DNA of 64,000 nucleotides from Solibacillus sp040273735 (GTDB taxonomy: Bacteria; Bacillota; Bacilli; Bacillales_A; Planococcaceae), in contig NZ_JBELZM010000018.1 of assembly GCF_040273735.1 (NCBI RefSeq), positions 1 through 64,000 on the forward strand, given 5' to 3'. Below, one piece after another: positions 43,672 through 53,701 of the stretch. Every line of letters starts with the position of its first letter. Positions within the stretch are counted from its first letter, which is position 1. The position numbers and the translations under genes were made by a program. The notes under the pieces are model-generated. The model was not told the origin of the DNA, did not search any database, and was given only the letters and a program-made list of their open reading frames with translations.

Positions 43672-46368
43672 TTATTGTTGTGCAGCTTTAGCACGTAATA
43701 CCATTTGTAGGATACCACCGTGACGGTAGTAGTCTACTTCTACTTCAGAGTCGAAACGAGCTAACGCTTTGAACTCAGTTACTTTACCTTCTGGAGAAGT
43801 TGCAGTAACAGTTAGGATATCACGTGGTTTAACATTGTCAGTTAAGTTAACGTCGATTGTTTCGTCACCTTTTAATCCTAAAGTTTCAGCTGATTCGCCA
43901 GCCATGAATTGTAATGGTAATACGCCCATCATTACTAAGTTAGAACGGTGAATACGCTCGTAAGATTGTGCGATTACAGTTTTAACGCCTAGTAAGAATG
44001 TACCTTTAGCAGCCCAGTCACGAGATGAACCCATACCGTAGTCGTTACCAGCTAATACTACTAAGCCAGTACCTGCTTCTTTGTACTTCATGCAAGCATC
44101 GTAAATATACTCAACTTCGCCTGTTGGCCAGTAAGTAGTGAAACCACCTTCTGTACCTGGAGCGATTTGGTTACGGATACGGATGTTAGCGAAAGTACCG
44201 CGCATCATTACTTCGTGGTTACCACGACGAGAACCGTAAGAGTTGAAGTCACGGATTGCAACACCGTTTTCGATTAAGTACTTACCAGCTGGTGTATCTT
44301 TACCGATTGCACCTGCAGGAGAGATGTGGTCAGTAGTGATAGAGTCACCGAACTTAGCCATTACACGCATTCCAGCTAATGTTTGGATAGCACCTGGCTC
44401 TTTAGAAAGACCAGTGAAGAATGGTGGGTTTTGGATGTAAGTTGATTTTTCGTCGAAAGTATATAAGTTTTCAGTTGAAGTTTCGATTGCATTCCAAGCT
44501 TCGTTAGCAGTGAATACTGTTTCGTATTCTTTTTGGAATAATTCACGAGTTACAACTTTATTTAATACTTCGTTAACTTCTTCAGTTGATGGCCAGATAT
44601 CAGCGAAGAATACTTCTTTACCTTCTGGAGTTACTGCGATTGCGTCTTTTTGTAGATCGATATCTACAGTACCCGCTAAAGCGTAAGCAACAACTAATGG
44701 TGGTGAAGCTAAGAAGTTAGCTTTTACTAATGGGTGTACACGACCTTCGAAGTTACGGTTACCTGATAATACAGAAGTTACGAATAAATCGTTTGATTTG
44801 ATTGCATCTTCGATTTCTGGTAATAAAGGACCAGAGTTACCGATACATGTTGTACAACCGTAACCAACTGTGTTGAAACCGATTTGGTCGAAGTAGTCTT
44901 GTAAACCTGATTCTTCTAAGTAGCCAGTTACTACTTTAGAACCTGGAGCTAATGAAGTTTTAACCCATTTAGCAGGTTTAATACCTAACTCAACAGCTTT
45001 TTTAGCAACTAAACCAGCAGCTAATAATACGTATGGGTTAGAAGTATTTGTACAAGAAGTGATTGCTGCGATTGCTACCGCACCAGCCGGAATTTCAACA
45101 GCACCGTCCGCAAAGTTAGCAGTAGATGTTTTTGAGAATTCTTCTTCTGTTAAACCGAAACCTTGTGTACCTTGAGGAGCTACTACTGACTCACGGTAAA
45201 CTTTTTTCATTTCAGTTAAAGGAATTAAATCTTGTGGACGCTTAGGACCAGAAAGGTTAGCTTCGATGTCCGCTAAGTTAATTTCTAAAACGTCAGTGTA
45301 AACAGGCTCTAATTCCGGGTTGAAGAACATGTCGTTAGCTTTTAAGTAAGCTTCAACAACAGCAATGTGCTCTTCGTCACGGCCAGTTAAGCGCATGTAG
45401 TTTAATGATTCTTCGTCAACTGCGAAGAAACCACAAGTAGCACCGTATTCTGGAGCCATGTTTGAGATTGTAGCACGGTCAGCTAGTGGTAAACCAGGTA
45501 CGCCAGGTCCGAAGAACTCAACGAATTTGTTTACTACACCACGAGCACGTAATACTTGAGTTACTTTTAATGCTAAGTCAGTAGCTGTAGTACCGTTTGG
45601 TAATTCGCCTACTAATTTAACACCGATAACATCAGGAATCGGGAAGTAAGATGGTTGACCTAACATACCAGCTTCAGCTTCGATACCACCAACACCCCAA
45701 CCTAGAACACCGATACCGTTGATCATAGTTGTGTGAGAGTCAGTACCTACTACTGAGTCAGGGAATGCTACTAAACCTTCTTCTGTTTCGTTAACGTGAA
45801 CGATTGGAGCTAAGTACTCTAAGTTAACTTGGTGTACGATACCAGTTGCTGGTGGTACAGCGCGGAAGTTATCATAAGCAGTTTGAGCCCATTTTAAGAA
45901 GTTATAACGTTCAGCGTTACGCTCGAACTCTAAATCCATGTTCGCTTGTAATGCTGCTGCGTTACCGTATTTGTCTACTTGTACTGAGTGGTCAATTACA
46001 AGGTCAACTGGAATTGCAGGGTTGATTTTAGCTGGGTCTCCACCCATTTCTTTCATTGCAGAACGTAATGAAGCTAAGTCAACTACTACTGGAACACCAG
46101 TGAAGTCTTGTAATACTACACGAGAAGGTTTGAATGGTACTTCAGCATCTGCATTGTGGTTACCGAAGTTAGCTAATTCATTAACATGCTCGTCTTTAAT
46201 TACATAGTTATCATATTGACGTAATACTGATTCTAATAATACTTTAATTGAATAAGGTAGGCGTGATACTTTTGCGATACCAGCTTCTTCAATTGCAGCT
46301 AAACGGAAATAGTTATAAGTTTTACCGTTAACTTCAAAAGTCGAACGACTGTTGTGTAAGTTTGCCAT
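43672..46368 (-). CDS. acnA: Aconitate hydratase
   Basis: 898 residues, the length of bacterial aconitase A / IRP1-type enzymes. 4Fe-4S cysteines are visible in AITSCTNTSNPYVLLAAG and VGYGCTTCIGNSGPL; substrate motifs GTDSHTTMINGIG and GNDYGMGSSRDWAAKG are intact. It interconverts citrate and isocitrate, and in B. subtilis (CitB) also binds RNA when the cluster is lost. Codon use is the highly expressed type (GTA/GAA/AAC-rich). Monocistronic with its own terminator. Confidence 0.97.
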   Translation of the reverse strand: MANLHNSRSTFEVNGKTYNYFRLAAIEEAGIAKVSRLPYSIKVLLESVLRQYDNYVIKDEHVNELANFGNHNADAEVPFKPSRVVLQDFTGVPVVVDLASLRSAMKEMGGDPAKINPAIPVDLVIDHSVQVDKYGNAAALQANMDLEFERNAERYNFLKWAQTAYDNFRAVPPATGIVHQVNLEYLAPIVHVNETEEGLVAFPDSVVGTDSHTTMINGIGVLGWGVGGIEAEAGMLGQPSYFPIPDVIGVKLVGELPNGTTATDLALKVTQVLRARGVVNKFVEFFGPGVPGLPLADRATISNMAPEYGATCGFFAVDEESLNYMRLTGRDEEHIAVVEAYLKANDMFFNPELEPVYTDVLEINLADIEANLSGPKRPQDLIPLTEMKKVYRESVVAPQGTQGFGLTEEEFSKTSTANFADGAVEIPAGAVAIAAITSCTNTSNPYVLLAAGLVAKKAVELGIKPAKWVKTSLAPGSKVVTGYLEESGLQDYFDQIGFNTVGYGCTTCIGNSGPLLPEIEDAIKSNDLFVTSVLSGNRNFEGRVHPLVKANFLASPPLVVAYALAGTVDIDLQKDAIAVTPEGKEVFFADIWPSTEEVNEVLNKVVTRELFQKEYETVFTANEAWNAIETSTENLYTFDEKSTYIQNPPFFTGLSKEPGAIQTLAGMRVMAKFGDSITTDHISPAGAIGKDTPAGKYLIENGVAIRDFNSYGSRRGNHEVMMRGTFANIRIRNQIAPGTEGGFTTYWPTGEVEYIYDACMKYKEAGTGLVVLAGNDYGMGSSRDWAAKGTFLLGVKTVIAQSYERIHRSNLVMMGVLPLQFMAGESAETLGLKGDETIDVNLTDNVKPRDILTVTATSPEGKVTEFKALARFDSEVEVDYYRHGGILQMVLRAKAAQQ

Positions 46369-46665
46369 GTTGTGTTCCCCCTAGTTTTTCTTAATTGAAA
46401 AGGTTGTAATGCTCTTTTCTCCACAGTCAATAATAGCGCACATTCAAACATAAGTAAATTGCATTATTATTATCTTTTGCGATAAGTTAAAATTATGACC
46501 TATCGGAAATGCCATATTCTTCTGCAATAACTTTAGAAATCCTACTTTGTCAGAAAGTTCTTCTCACACTGTACTCCCCAACAATTTCATAATGCATTTT
46601 AAATGGCATACTTTTTTAGTACAGTTTATTAATTTGAAAGTTATTATTGTACTAAAATAAAGTTT
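46369..46665. other. Intergenic region upstream of acnA
   Basis: About 297 bases. It holds the acnA promoter on the minus strand. A minus-strand scrap at about 46497-46550 reads SRISKVIAEEYGISDRS then stop, too short to name. No CcpC or CcpA box could be recognised with confidence. Confidence 0.45.
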
Positions 46666-47502
46666 TCAGTTTAATTTTAGCCAGTGCTGAATGAACGTTG
46701 ATACAATACTGCGCAATTTTTCATTCCTATTGGCAAATTTCAAATAAAAGTAAAGCGTTTTTGCCAAGTTCAGCTGGTTTGTTCTCGCTTTAAACCAAAG
46801 TGCATCATAGCCGCGCTCATAGGCGACCATTTCCAGCTGGTCAAACAGCTGTTCAAACCATTCAATGAACAGTTCTTCATCGATGTTTTTGGATATCAAT
46901 GCCTGAATGATATTGCAGAAACGTTCTTCTTCGTCATCGACAAATACATAGCCTTTCCAAATATTTGCCCGGATTGCCTGCAAAATTTGGGACGTAAAGC
47001 GGATCGGATAAAGCGGATGTGCAATAATGGCGCTAATTAACTCCGTTGTATTAGTAACGCTATGTGCCCAGCCCGACTTCGTATCGACGAAGCTTCGCAA
47101 ATCCTGCTCTTTCGTTAACAGTACCACCGAATTTTGTGCAAGCAGCTCCAACTGCTCACTCGTTAAAACGGCAAGCTGTCGATCAGCATTGACGATTGCC
47201 GCTAAATAAAGAGCTGCATAGGATCGCTGAAAAACAGAAGTTGTCCCCTTTTCACCGATATTATAAAGTAAACCGTCTGTTGAAGAAAGTTTGCTCACAA
47301 AATCGGTAATAACTGTCTCGCCGAATGCATTTTCCGACAACAGCAAAATGAACAGACGATAATTCAGCTGGTCACGGATTGCTGCTTCTTCATGACCAAT
47401 TGTCTCCTGTAAATCATTCAGTATCGACGGGTGCTCCTGAATAGAATATTTTCGCTCTTCCGTCGTCATTTCAAAAAACTTTTCATAATCTTCCACTAAC
47501 AA
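46666..47502 (-). CDS. DUF2785-family protein
   Basis: 278 residues from TTG at 47502, seven bases after GGAGG; the longer frame to 47532 has no ribosome site. Predicted all-helical, HEAT-like, with YAALYLAAIVNADRQLAVLT and LRSFVDTKSGWAHSVTNTTE, the W-A-H-x3-H-like block typical of DUF2785. Function is not known. It is the third gene of a probable operon with a MoxR-type ATPase and a VWA protein. Confidence 0.75.
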   Translation of the reverse strand: MLVEDYEKFFEMTTEERKYSIQEHPSILNDLQETIGHEEAAIRDQLNYRLFILLLSENAFGETVITDFVSKLSSTDGLLYNIGEKGTTSVFQRSYAALYLAAIVNADRQLAVLTSEQLELLAQNSVVLLTKEQDLRSFVDTKSGWAHSVTNTTELISAIIAHPLYPIRFTSQILQAIRANIWKGYVFVDDEEERFCNIIQALISKNIDEELFIEWFEQLFDQLEMVAYERGYDALWFKARTNQLNLAKTLYFYLKFANRNEKLRSIVSTFIQHWLKLN

Positions 47503-47610
47503 AAAGACGCCTCCTAACCAAATGACTAACAATATTGTAAGAGACGTACGATCATTTGACTAGGTAAAAGCTCTTCTAATAGACGCACACCTTGTGAATA
47601 TACCCGTTTT

Positions 47611-48993
47611 TTATAAAACAAATGCATCTTCTGCTTCAAATAATTCATTTACTTCGATTACACGATCCGAAAATCGGTTTACAATTTTCAAATCTACGGT
47701 ATTGAATAAATTTGTTAATACAATTGATGTACATTCAAACTGCTTCTGCTTTTTTGTTTGCGCGAATTCTTCTATAAAACGTGACGGTAAAAAACTTGAC
47801 CCGTCTGTTACAAACAGCAAATCCGCTTTTTTAAATTCGCTTTTCTTTAAAAGCTTCAATGCTTCTCGTAATGGCAGCTCATAATTTGTACCGCCGCCGA
47901 TAAAGCTGTCACTGAACTGAATTAAATCCTGGGTCTTTGCCTGACCTTTTCTGAAAAATTTAATCTCTCCCACATTTGTTGCAAAAGGGATAATCGCTAA
48001 ATCCCTTTTCTGTTTTTTAGCGATGTTCAGCAAGGCAATACAAAACGCCTTACTTTGAGCTTTAATCGAAGTCATGGAACTGCTTTCATCCATACATACA
48101 ATAATCGGTCCTTTTCCTTGACGATCTTTACCCTTCTTATTAAAAACGAGTGTTTGCTGCTCGCTTAACCGCTTTAAAAAATCAAGCTTGCTATGTCCTA
48201 GCATATAGTTGCCCAATTCGGCCGGCAACAGTCGGGACAGCTCATGCCCAAAAGTCACCGATTGTTGCTGGATTGTCTCGTCTTGTTTAGATTTCTGCTT
48301 TTTTGTCGCAATTTTTTTAAACCGACCGACTAATTCGGCAATTTTATGCAATTCCTTGCGCTCGCCAATCATTCTTGCTAGTTTAAACTGATCGCTTAAA
48401 GGCACTTGATCCATTTTTTTGCCGTCCATTGTTCCAACTTTCATGACCGCTGTTTTTGTATTATGGATATTCTTTTTGTTTTCCTGCAGCATCATGCCGA
48501 TAGACGTTTTGGATAACTGTTTTAGATATTCTCTTTTTTCTGGTAAATCATTTGTTGCATATGGCGTTAGCTGCTGCTTTTGGAAGGCTTCCAGTTGCTC
48601 AATCTGAAAAGGATTTTTTTGTTCTTCATAATATTGGAAGCTTTTAAGTAGCTGTTCTGCAATGCTGACAGAAGTAAGGACACTTAACAGCTCGTCGCCT
48701 TTTGTCAGCTCATGCCATTGGATGTATTCTTCATTTTTCAGCAGCTCTTCCACAAAATCATATTGCATTTTATCCAGTTGCTTTGCATTTTCATTTAATA
48801 CAGGCGCTTTATAATAGAAAGCATGCCAGCAATCACCGATGATATTTGTAAAGCCGGGAACAATTTTTTCCCCTGCAATGCAGCTTTCATTCAACAAAGT
48901 GGCCATTTTCAACAATTCGTTAAATCGGGCCTTTTGCTCGGCGCTGCCCTCAAAAACCGTTCGGCTGTAGATTACATGTATGTTCTCACTCAA
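47611..48993 (-). CDS. VWA-domain protein, ViaA/CoxE-like
   Basis: 460 residues from TTG at 48993, eight bases after GAAGGTGG. The N-terminal two-thirds are helical (MIGERKELHKIAELVGRFKK). The C-terminal von Willebrand A domain has an intact MIDAS: D-x-S-x-S in VCMDESSSMTS, then Thr in GGGTNYELPLREAL and Asp in LLFVTDGSS. The layout is that of E. coli ViaA. VWA partners of MoxR ATPases hold substrates or metal-binding clients during remodelling. It follows the ATPase gene directly. Confidence 0.88.
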   Translation of the reverse strand: MSENIHVIYSRTVFEGSAEQKARFNELLKMATLLNESCIAGEKIVPGFTNIIGDCWHAFYYKAPVLNENAKQLDKMQYDFVEELLKNEEYIQWHELTKGDELLSVLTSVSIAEQLLKSFQYYEEQKNPFQIEQLEAFQKQQLTPYATNDLPEKREYLKQLSKTSIGMMLQENKKNIHNTKTAVMKVGTMDGKKMDQVPLSDQFKLARMIGERKELHKIAELVGRFKKIATKKQKSKQDETIQQQSVTFGHELSRLLPAELGNYMLGHSKLDFLKRLSEQQTLVFNKKGKDRQGKGPIIVCMDESSSMTSIKAQSKAFCIALLNIAKKQKRDLAIIPFATNVGEIKFFRKGQAKTQDLIQFSDSFIGGGTNYELPLREALKLLKKSEFKKADLLFVTDGSSFLPSRFIEEFAQTKKQKQFECTSIVLTNLFNTVDLKIVNRFSDRVIEVNELFEAEDAFVL

Positions 48994-49017
48994 GAAGCAT
49001 CCCACCTTCTTTATTCT

Positions 49018-50136
49018 TTAAAATCCGATAACATCTGAAGTTATTCCAAGCAATTGTTTATGCATTTCCATTTTGAGACTGGTTAATTCCGGACGACTCG
49101 GGATTTGACGGCTCATATTTTGTACTTCCATAAATAATGTTTTCCCCTGAAGTAGCAGTTGACTCAGCTCTGATTTGGCAAACGGGGATTTTTGAAGCAT
49201 CGCATTTCTTGCAGTTAAAATAATCGTTTCAAACTCGGTCGATGTTCTGCGAATAAATGCTTCTACCGTATCAAAGGCCACTTCGCTAATGATTTGTTCT
49301 GTTAACGTTTTTTGTTCAACCGTTTCCCATAAAATATTCGTCAAAATCGACAAGTCTTCCCGGATCACTTCTGTCCGATTGTCTAAATATGCTTTCGCTT
49401 TTAAAACCGACAGTGACTGTTTAAAACGGCGATCAGAAGGACGAATGCCTTCATCTTGAAGTGCCTGCCTAATTTTAGCGAGTACTTTATAAATCGTATC
49501 CGAAATCGCAACCTTATTCGTCATTTGCTGATGTTCGTATAGCTCGTCCAATGTTATTCGCGATATTTTCTTATCGCTATCGTCCTTTAGCATTGCAATA
49601 AAGGCTTCTTCTTCACGGATATAGTTTACTTCATAGCGCAGCAAAAAACGGTCGAATAATGCCTCCAGTCCTTCCCCTTCTTCGATATATTCATTGGATG
49701 AACCGACCATCGTCAAAAGCGGAGAAACGATCGGAACCCCGTTGTTATAATAAATCCGTTCATTTATTAGCGTAAGTAGTGAATTCAAAATCGCGGAGTT
49801 TGCTTTGAAGATTTCATCAATAAACGCAAAATGGGCTTCCGGCAGCATATTTGCTACATTCCGTTTATAAATTCCCTGCTCCAAATCTTTCAAAGAAAGG
49901 ACACCAAACAATTCTTCAGGCGTACTGAAAGGCGTCAATAAATGCTGAAAACAATGACTTCCCTCTACAATTGAACCAAGCATGGACGATAACACACTTT
50001 TCCCTGTCCCCGCCGGACCGATAAATAAAAGGTGCTGCCGTGATAATAAGGCAATTAATAATGCTTCAATCTCTTCTTCCCGATCATAAAAATGTTCATT
50101 CAGTTGCTGACGGATTGATTGCAGCTGTTCACACAT
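49018..50136 (-). CDS. MoxR-type AAA+ ATPase, RavA-like
   Basis: 372 residues from ATG at 50136 after AAAGGTGG. Walker A is GPAGTGKS (residues 40-47), Walker B FAFIDEIFKAN, sensor 1 VGSSNE, and an Arg-finger region ALFDRFLLRYEVN. The FSTPEELFGVLSLKDL block is especially like RavA. MoxR ATPases act as chaperones with VWA partners, in RavA-ViaA on respiratory complexes and lipids. First gene of the operon; divergent from a large beta-helix gene. Confidence 0.92.
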   Translation of the reverse strand: MCEQLQSIRQQLNEHFYDREEEIEALLIALLSRQHLLFIGPAGTGKSVLSSMLGSIVEGSHCFQHLLTPFSTPEELFGVLSLKDLEQGIYKRNVANMLPEAHFAFIDEIFKANSAILNSLLTLINERIYYNNGVPIVSPLLTMVGSSNEYIEEGEGLEALFDRFLLRYEVNYIREEEAFIAMLKDDSDKKISRITLDELYEHQQMTNKVAISDTIYKVLAKIRQALQDEGIRPSDRRFKQSLSVLKAKAYLDNRTEVIREDLSILTNILWETVEQKTLTEQIISEVAFDTVEAFIRRTSTEFETIILTARNAMLQKSPFAKSELSQLLLQGKTLFMEVQNMSRQIPSRPELTSLKMEMHKQLLGITSDVIGF

Positions 50137-50413
50137 TGATTGACCACCTTTCCCTTTTTCCGTAAATCCGTTTACCCGCACATTTATGTAATCTCTCCTT
50201 ATAACGTTACACTTCCTGTACGGTTTTTAAACATTTTGCCTGTCATATTTCTTCCTTTAAAGAAACAGGAATATTTCAGGTGACTTTGCACTATTTTAGT
50301 AAGAGCATATGAAAAAATCTTTTCATGTTTTTACACAATTTTAGTTGCAAATGATTAATTTTGTTATTTTACGTGAACATATTACATATAGCATGTTTGG
50401 TAGGAGGAATCGT

Positions 50414-52348
50414 ATGGCGTTAGTAAGAGTGTCATCTTCAATTTTTTCACGCATTAAAACTATTCAAAAAGCTGTGCAACGAACAACGAGCCAAGATGAT
50501 ATTATCGTTGCATCCGGGACATATAAAGAAACTTTAACTTTTGAGGAAAACAGAACGATTGCAGCACAAAAGGATGCTGCTGTCTGCATAAAAGGATCGA
50601 TTATGATTGCTGAGTCTGCGACAGTTACATTTGAGAACATGACGATTCAACCTACAACACAAATTTACGTCGAAGGTAAAATGATATTAAAAAACTGCGT
50701 TATTCAAGGTGGGCGCACGAATGTACTGTTAGCACTGAACGGCGGAACATTACATTGTGAAAATACAACATTCAAGGATGCATCGGATGCGGCAGTCACA
50801 CTAATTTATAATAGTGCTGCACAGTTTGAACATTGTCATTTTGAAAACAATAAAAAAGTCCATATATTAGCGGAAAATTCAACGCTTCATTTAACGGATT
50901 GTAACCTTTCAAAAGCAAATCAGGCGCTTTGGGTTAAGTCTCATGCAAAGGCTTATTTAACTCGCGTGAAAGTCCAGCATCATTCCGGCACACAACTCAT
51001 TATTCAGGACCACGCCTTATTGGAGATGAATTCCTGTGAAGTAATGCATGGCGAAGGTAATGGTATATATGCATCAGACCATTCAAACATTCATTTAACA
51101 AAAACAGCAATACAACACCATCACCTACCCCAAATCTGGATGCAAAGAAGCTCCCTTAATGCGATAGATTGCCAAATTCAATACGGCAAAGAATCCGGTA
51201 TTATTTTACGGGACTATTCTGAAGCAATGATCGAGAATTCATTGATTGCTTTTCATAAAATCGCAAATGTCCAGTTACTGCTCGAGTCTTTCCTTAATAT
51301 GGCGAACTGTGAAGTATTCAGCTGCCAAGGTGTCGGGATTCATATAAAGGAAAAATCGGTCGCCAACTTCAATAGTACGGTGTTTGCCTATAATGTGCTG
51401 CCGCAGCTTTTCATTACCGAAAACTCCATTTGTACAATAAAAGATGCGACAATTCAGGAAGGAAAACAGATTGGGGTATACACAGAAAAAGGCGCTTCAT
51501 GTTCGATTGTTTCCAGTACAATTACAGGTCATAAAAATGCTGCGCTAACGGTAATGGAGGCGGAATTATTCCTATTAAATACGACAGTTCATCATAATAA
51601 AGGCAATGGCATTTTGGCTGTCAATCATGCAAAAACCTCTGTGGACAATTGCCATTTCAATCACAATGACCTGGCACATATAGCTGGGAAAAATAACAGT
51701 ACGGTGACGATTTACCAAAGCGAATTAGTCGGCGGCAAAAGTATCTTTGTCATGGATGCATGTGAGCTTGAAATAACCGAATCTATTGTAAAAGATGGTA
51801 CGGGAATTCAAATTGAAATGGTAGGCAATACGAATGCAACGATTCAGCATTCGCAAATTAGCGGTGGAGAAACGAATGGAATTGTGGCGATGAAAGATAC
51901 ATCGGTCCACATTATCGAAAGCCAAATTTCCGGTCATAAAATGCCGCAAATTATCATCAATGACAGTTCTCTTGTGTTAAAAGACAGCGAGTTGATGGAA
52001 GGTGAGCGTAACGGTTTAATTGTTGAAAACCATGCAGAGGCGTTAATTCATGATACATTCATTTCCAATCATATGTATTCCCAGTTATGGATCGACTCCG
52101 AATCTTCAGTTGAACTGAACACAACACAGATTATTGAAGGCCATGAATCCGACATATTTGTTCAAAATAAATCGGTTCTCCATGCTTCGAAATGCATTAT
52201 TCAAAATGCGAAGTTTGACTTCAATATCCAGGCGGTCAACTATTCGAAAATTTATCTGTCCGAAACAATGGTCGACAACTCATTCGGCTCAAAGTTTTAC
52301 AGTGAAAATAACAGTGAAATTTCATCGAATTTGGATGAAATCAGCTAA
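50414..52348 (+). CDS. Leaderless right-handed beta-helix repeat protein
   Basis: 644 residues from ATG at 50414, six bases after AGGAGG; the frame upstream to 50345 has no ribosome site. There is no signal peptide or membrane segment, so it is probably cytoplasmic. From about residue 60 to the end it is one long run of parallel beta-helix turns (pectate-lyase-like fold). Turns alternate between a G-x-x-x-G-I type and an H-x-x-x-Q-I type, giving a 46-residue double repeat (e.g. HGEGNGIYASDHSNIHL and AIQHHHLPQIWMQRSSLNAI). No acid pair of a pectate lyase is evident. Function unknown; it is divergent from the MoxR/VWA operon. Confidence 0.85.
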   Translation: MALVRVSSSIFSRIKTIQKAVQRTTSQDDIIVASGTYKETLTFEENRTIAAQKDAAVCIKGSIMIAESATVTFENMTIQPTTQIYVEGKMILKNCVIQGGRTNVLLALNGGTLHCENTTFKDASDAAVTLIYNSAAQFEHCHFENNKKVHILAENSTLHLTDCNLSKANQALWVKSHAKAYLTRVKVQHHSGTQLIIQDHALLEMNSCEVMHGEGNGIYASDHSNIHLTKTAIQHHHLPQIWMQRSSLNAIDCQIQYGKESGIILRDYSEAMIENSLIAFHKIANVQLLLESFLNMANCEVFSCQGVGIHIKEKSVANFNSTVFAYNVLPQLFITENSICTIKDATIQEGKQIGVYTEKGASCSIVSSTITGHKNAALTVMEAELFLLNTTVHHNKGNGILAVNHAKTSVDNCHFNHNDLAHIAGKNNSTVTIYQSELVGGKSIFVMDACELEITESIVKDGTGIQIEMVGNTNATIQHSQISGGETNGIVAMKDTSVHIIESQISGHKMPQIIINDSSLVLKDSELMEGERNGLIVENHAEALIHDTFISNHMYSQLWIDSESSVELNTTQIIEGHESDIFVQNKSVLHASKCIIQNAKFDFNIQAVNYSKIYLSETMVDNSFGSKFYSENNSEISSNLDEIS

Positions 52349-52354
52349 TGGTAT

Positions 52355-52393
52355 TGCTGCCTGCGACTATTTCAGTTGCAGGTAGTTTTTCAT
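52355..52393 (+). terminator. Terminator after the beta-helix gene
   Basis: CTGCCTGCGAC pairs with GTTGCAGGTAG (one G-T pair) around TATTTCA, followed by TTTTTC. Confidence 0.8.
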
Positions 52394-52404
52394 TGTAGAT
52401 AAAA

Positions 52405-52446
52405 CAAAAAATAAAAAACAATCTATCCCAATTGGATAGACTGCTA
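52405..52446 (-). terminator. Terminator after yfkAB
   Basis: ATCTATCC (52421-52428) pairs with GGATAGAC around CAATT; the A-rich stretch before it gives the U run on the minus strand. Confidence 0.8.
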
Positions 52447-52457
52447 TTTTTAAATAT

Positions 52458-53561
52458 TTATTTGACAATCCCACTGACAAATTCAGTAGACGGATAATAC
52501 ATGTTTTTAACAATGACGTTTGCCCCTAAGCACTTCACCGCAGGACAATGACAATTGATTGATTTAGAAATATTTGAATCTAGCCATCTCTTGTAAATTT
52601 GAGTTAATGATTCATTTTTAATATTACCGAACGCCTGACCGTCATCCGAGAAATCGGTAACCGAGATATCACCAGAGAAAATATTAAGGTTCATTCTTGA
52701 ACGCCCGTCAACATCATTTCTCATAGTCGTATTCGATGCATTATTGATTCGGTTGATTAATGCGATATCGCGCTCATCTCTGCTGCACGGGTAGAACGGC
52801 AATGTTCCGAATAAAACCCAAATGTCTTCATTTCTGTAATCTAGAATTTCATTGATTACTTTTCTATATTCATCCAAACCGATCGTTTCTAAACTTTCGG
52901 CGAAATCACTGGCATACATCGGGTGAATCTCATGTCGTTTACATAGCATCTCATTAGCTACTTCATGATGGATTTTCTCCATAAATGGTACCGTGTTGCG
53001 GTTTAACATTGTTTCTGCGGAAACGAACATGCCACCTTTTGATAGTTCTCTTGCGTTGTCAAAAATATTGCGATATAAGTTCCCTCTATATTCAACTGAC
53101 GGCGTTTTTTCCATCATCGCGAATCCTGTTTCAACAAATTCCTTTTCATCACACCAGTTGTGTGAAATATGCATGACATCTAAATAAGGTGCAACCAGTT
53201 CATAGTGTGACATCGGTAAAGTAAGGTTGGAGTTGATTTGGGTCTTAATCCCCCTGCTTTTCGCATATTTCAATAGCGGTAACAGATTATCCTTAATTCC
53301 CTTTTTAGTTAATAATGGTTCTCCACCGGTAAAACTCATTGTTCGTAACGTTTCAACCTCATCCAGTTTACGAATAATTTCGTCAGCGGGAATGGCCGGT
53401 AATTCTTTCGTTAATAATGTATATCCTACTGCACAATGCGAGCATCTCATATTACATAAGTTTGTTGTTGTAAACTCTATATTAGATAAAGTTAGCTTAC
53501 CATGTTGATCTAGATCAATATACGGTTCCCATTCATCATGCGGTTTAAAAATTGTATTCAT
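52458..53561 (-). CDS. yfkAB: Radical SAM protein YfkAB
   Basis: 367 residues. The radical SAM cluster motif is C-x3-C-x2-C in TTNLCNMRCSHCAVG, followed by the glycine-rich SFTGGEPLL that binds SAM. The C-terminal C-x-C-x4-C motif (CHCPAVKC) is the hallmark of YfkAB, which in some B. subtilis annotations is split in two genes. The reaction is unknown. Monocistronic. Confidence 0.92.
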   Translation of the reverse strand: MNTIFKPHDEWEPYIDLDQHGKLTLSNIEFTTTNLCNMRCSHCAVGYTLLTKELPAIPADEIIRKLDEVETLRTMSFTGGEPLLTKKGIKDNLLPLLKYAKSRGIKTQINSNLTLPMSHYELVAPYLDVMHISHNWCDEKEFVETGFAMMEKTPSVEYRGNLYRNIFDNARELSKGGMFVSAETMLNRNTVPFMEKIHHEVANEMLCKRHEIHPMYASDFAESLETIGLDEYRKVINEILDYRNEDIWVLFGTLPFYPCSRDERDIALINRINNASNTTMRNDVDGRSRMNLNIFSGDISVTDFSDDGQAFGNIKNESLTQIYKRWLDSNISKSINCHCPAVKCLGANVIVKNMYYPSTEFVSGIVK

Positions 53562-53658
53562 TTAAATACTTCCTTTCTGCGAGTACAATTTTCTCATAAA
53601 ACCTTTGTATTGGAAAGGCTATTGTTTAGAAGGAATTCTCAGCACTCCCGTTAGAAAG

Positions 53659-53701
53659 CAAATGGCCCCACGAGATAAAAATCACGTGCAGCCATTTTTT
53701 T
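53659..53701 (-). terminator. Terminator-like hairpin after the dynamin-like gene
   Basis: AAATGGC (53660-53666) pairs with GCCATTT (53691-53697), with CACG/CGTG inside. The U run is short on the minus strand and better on the plus strand. Confidence 0.6.
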
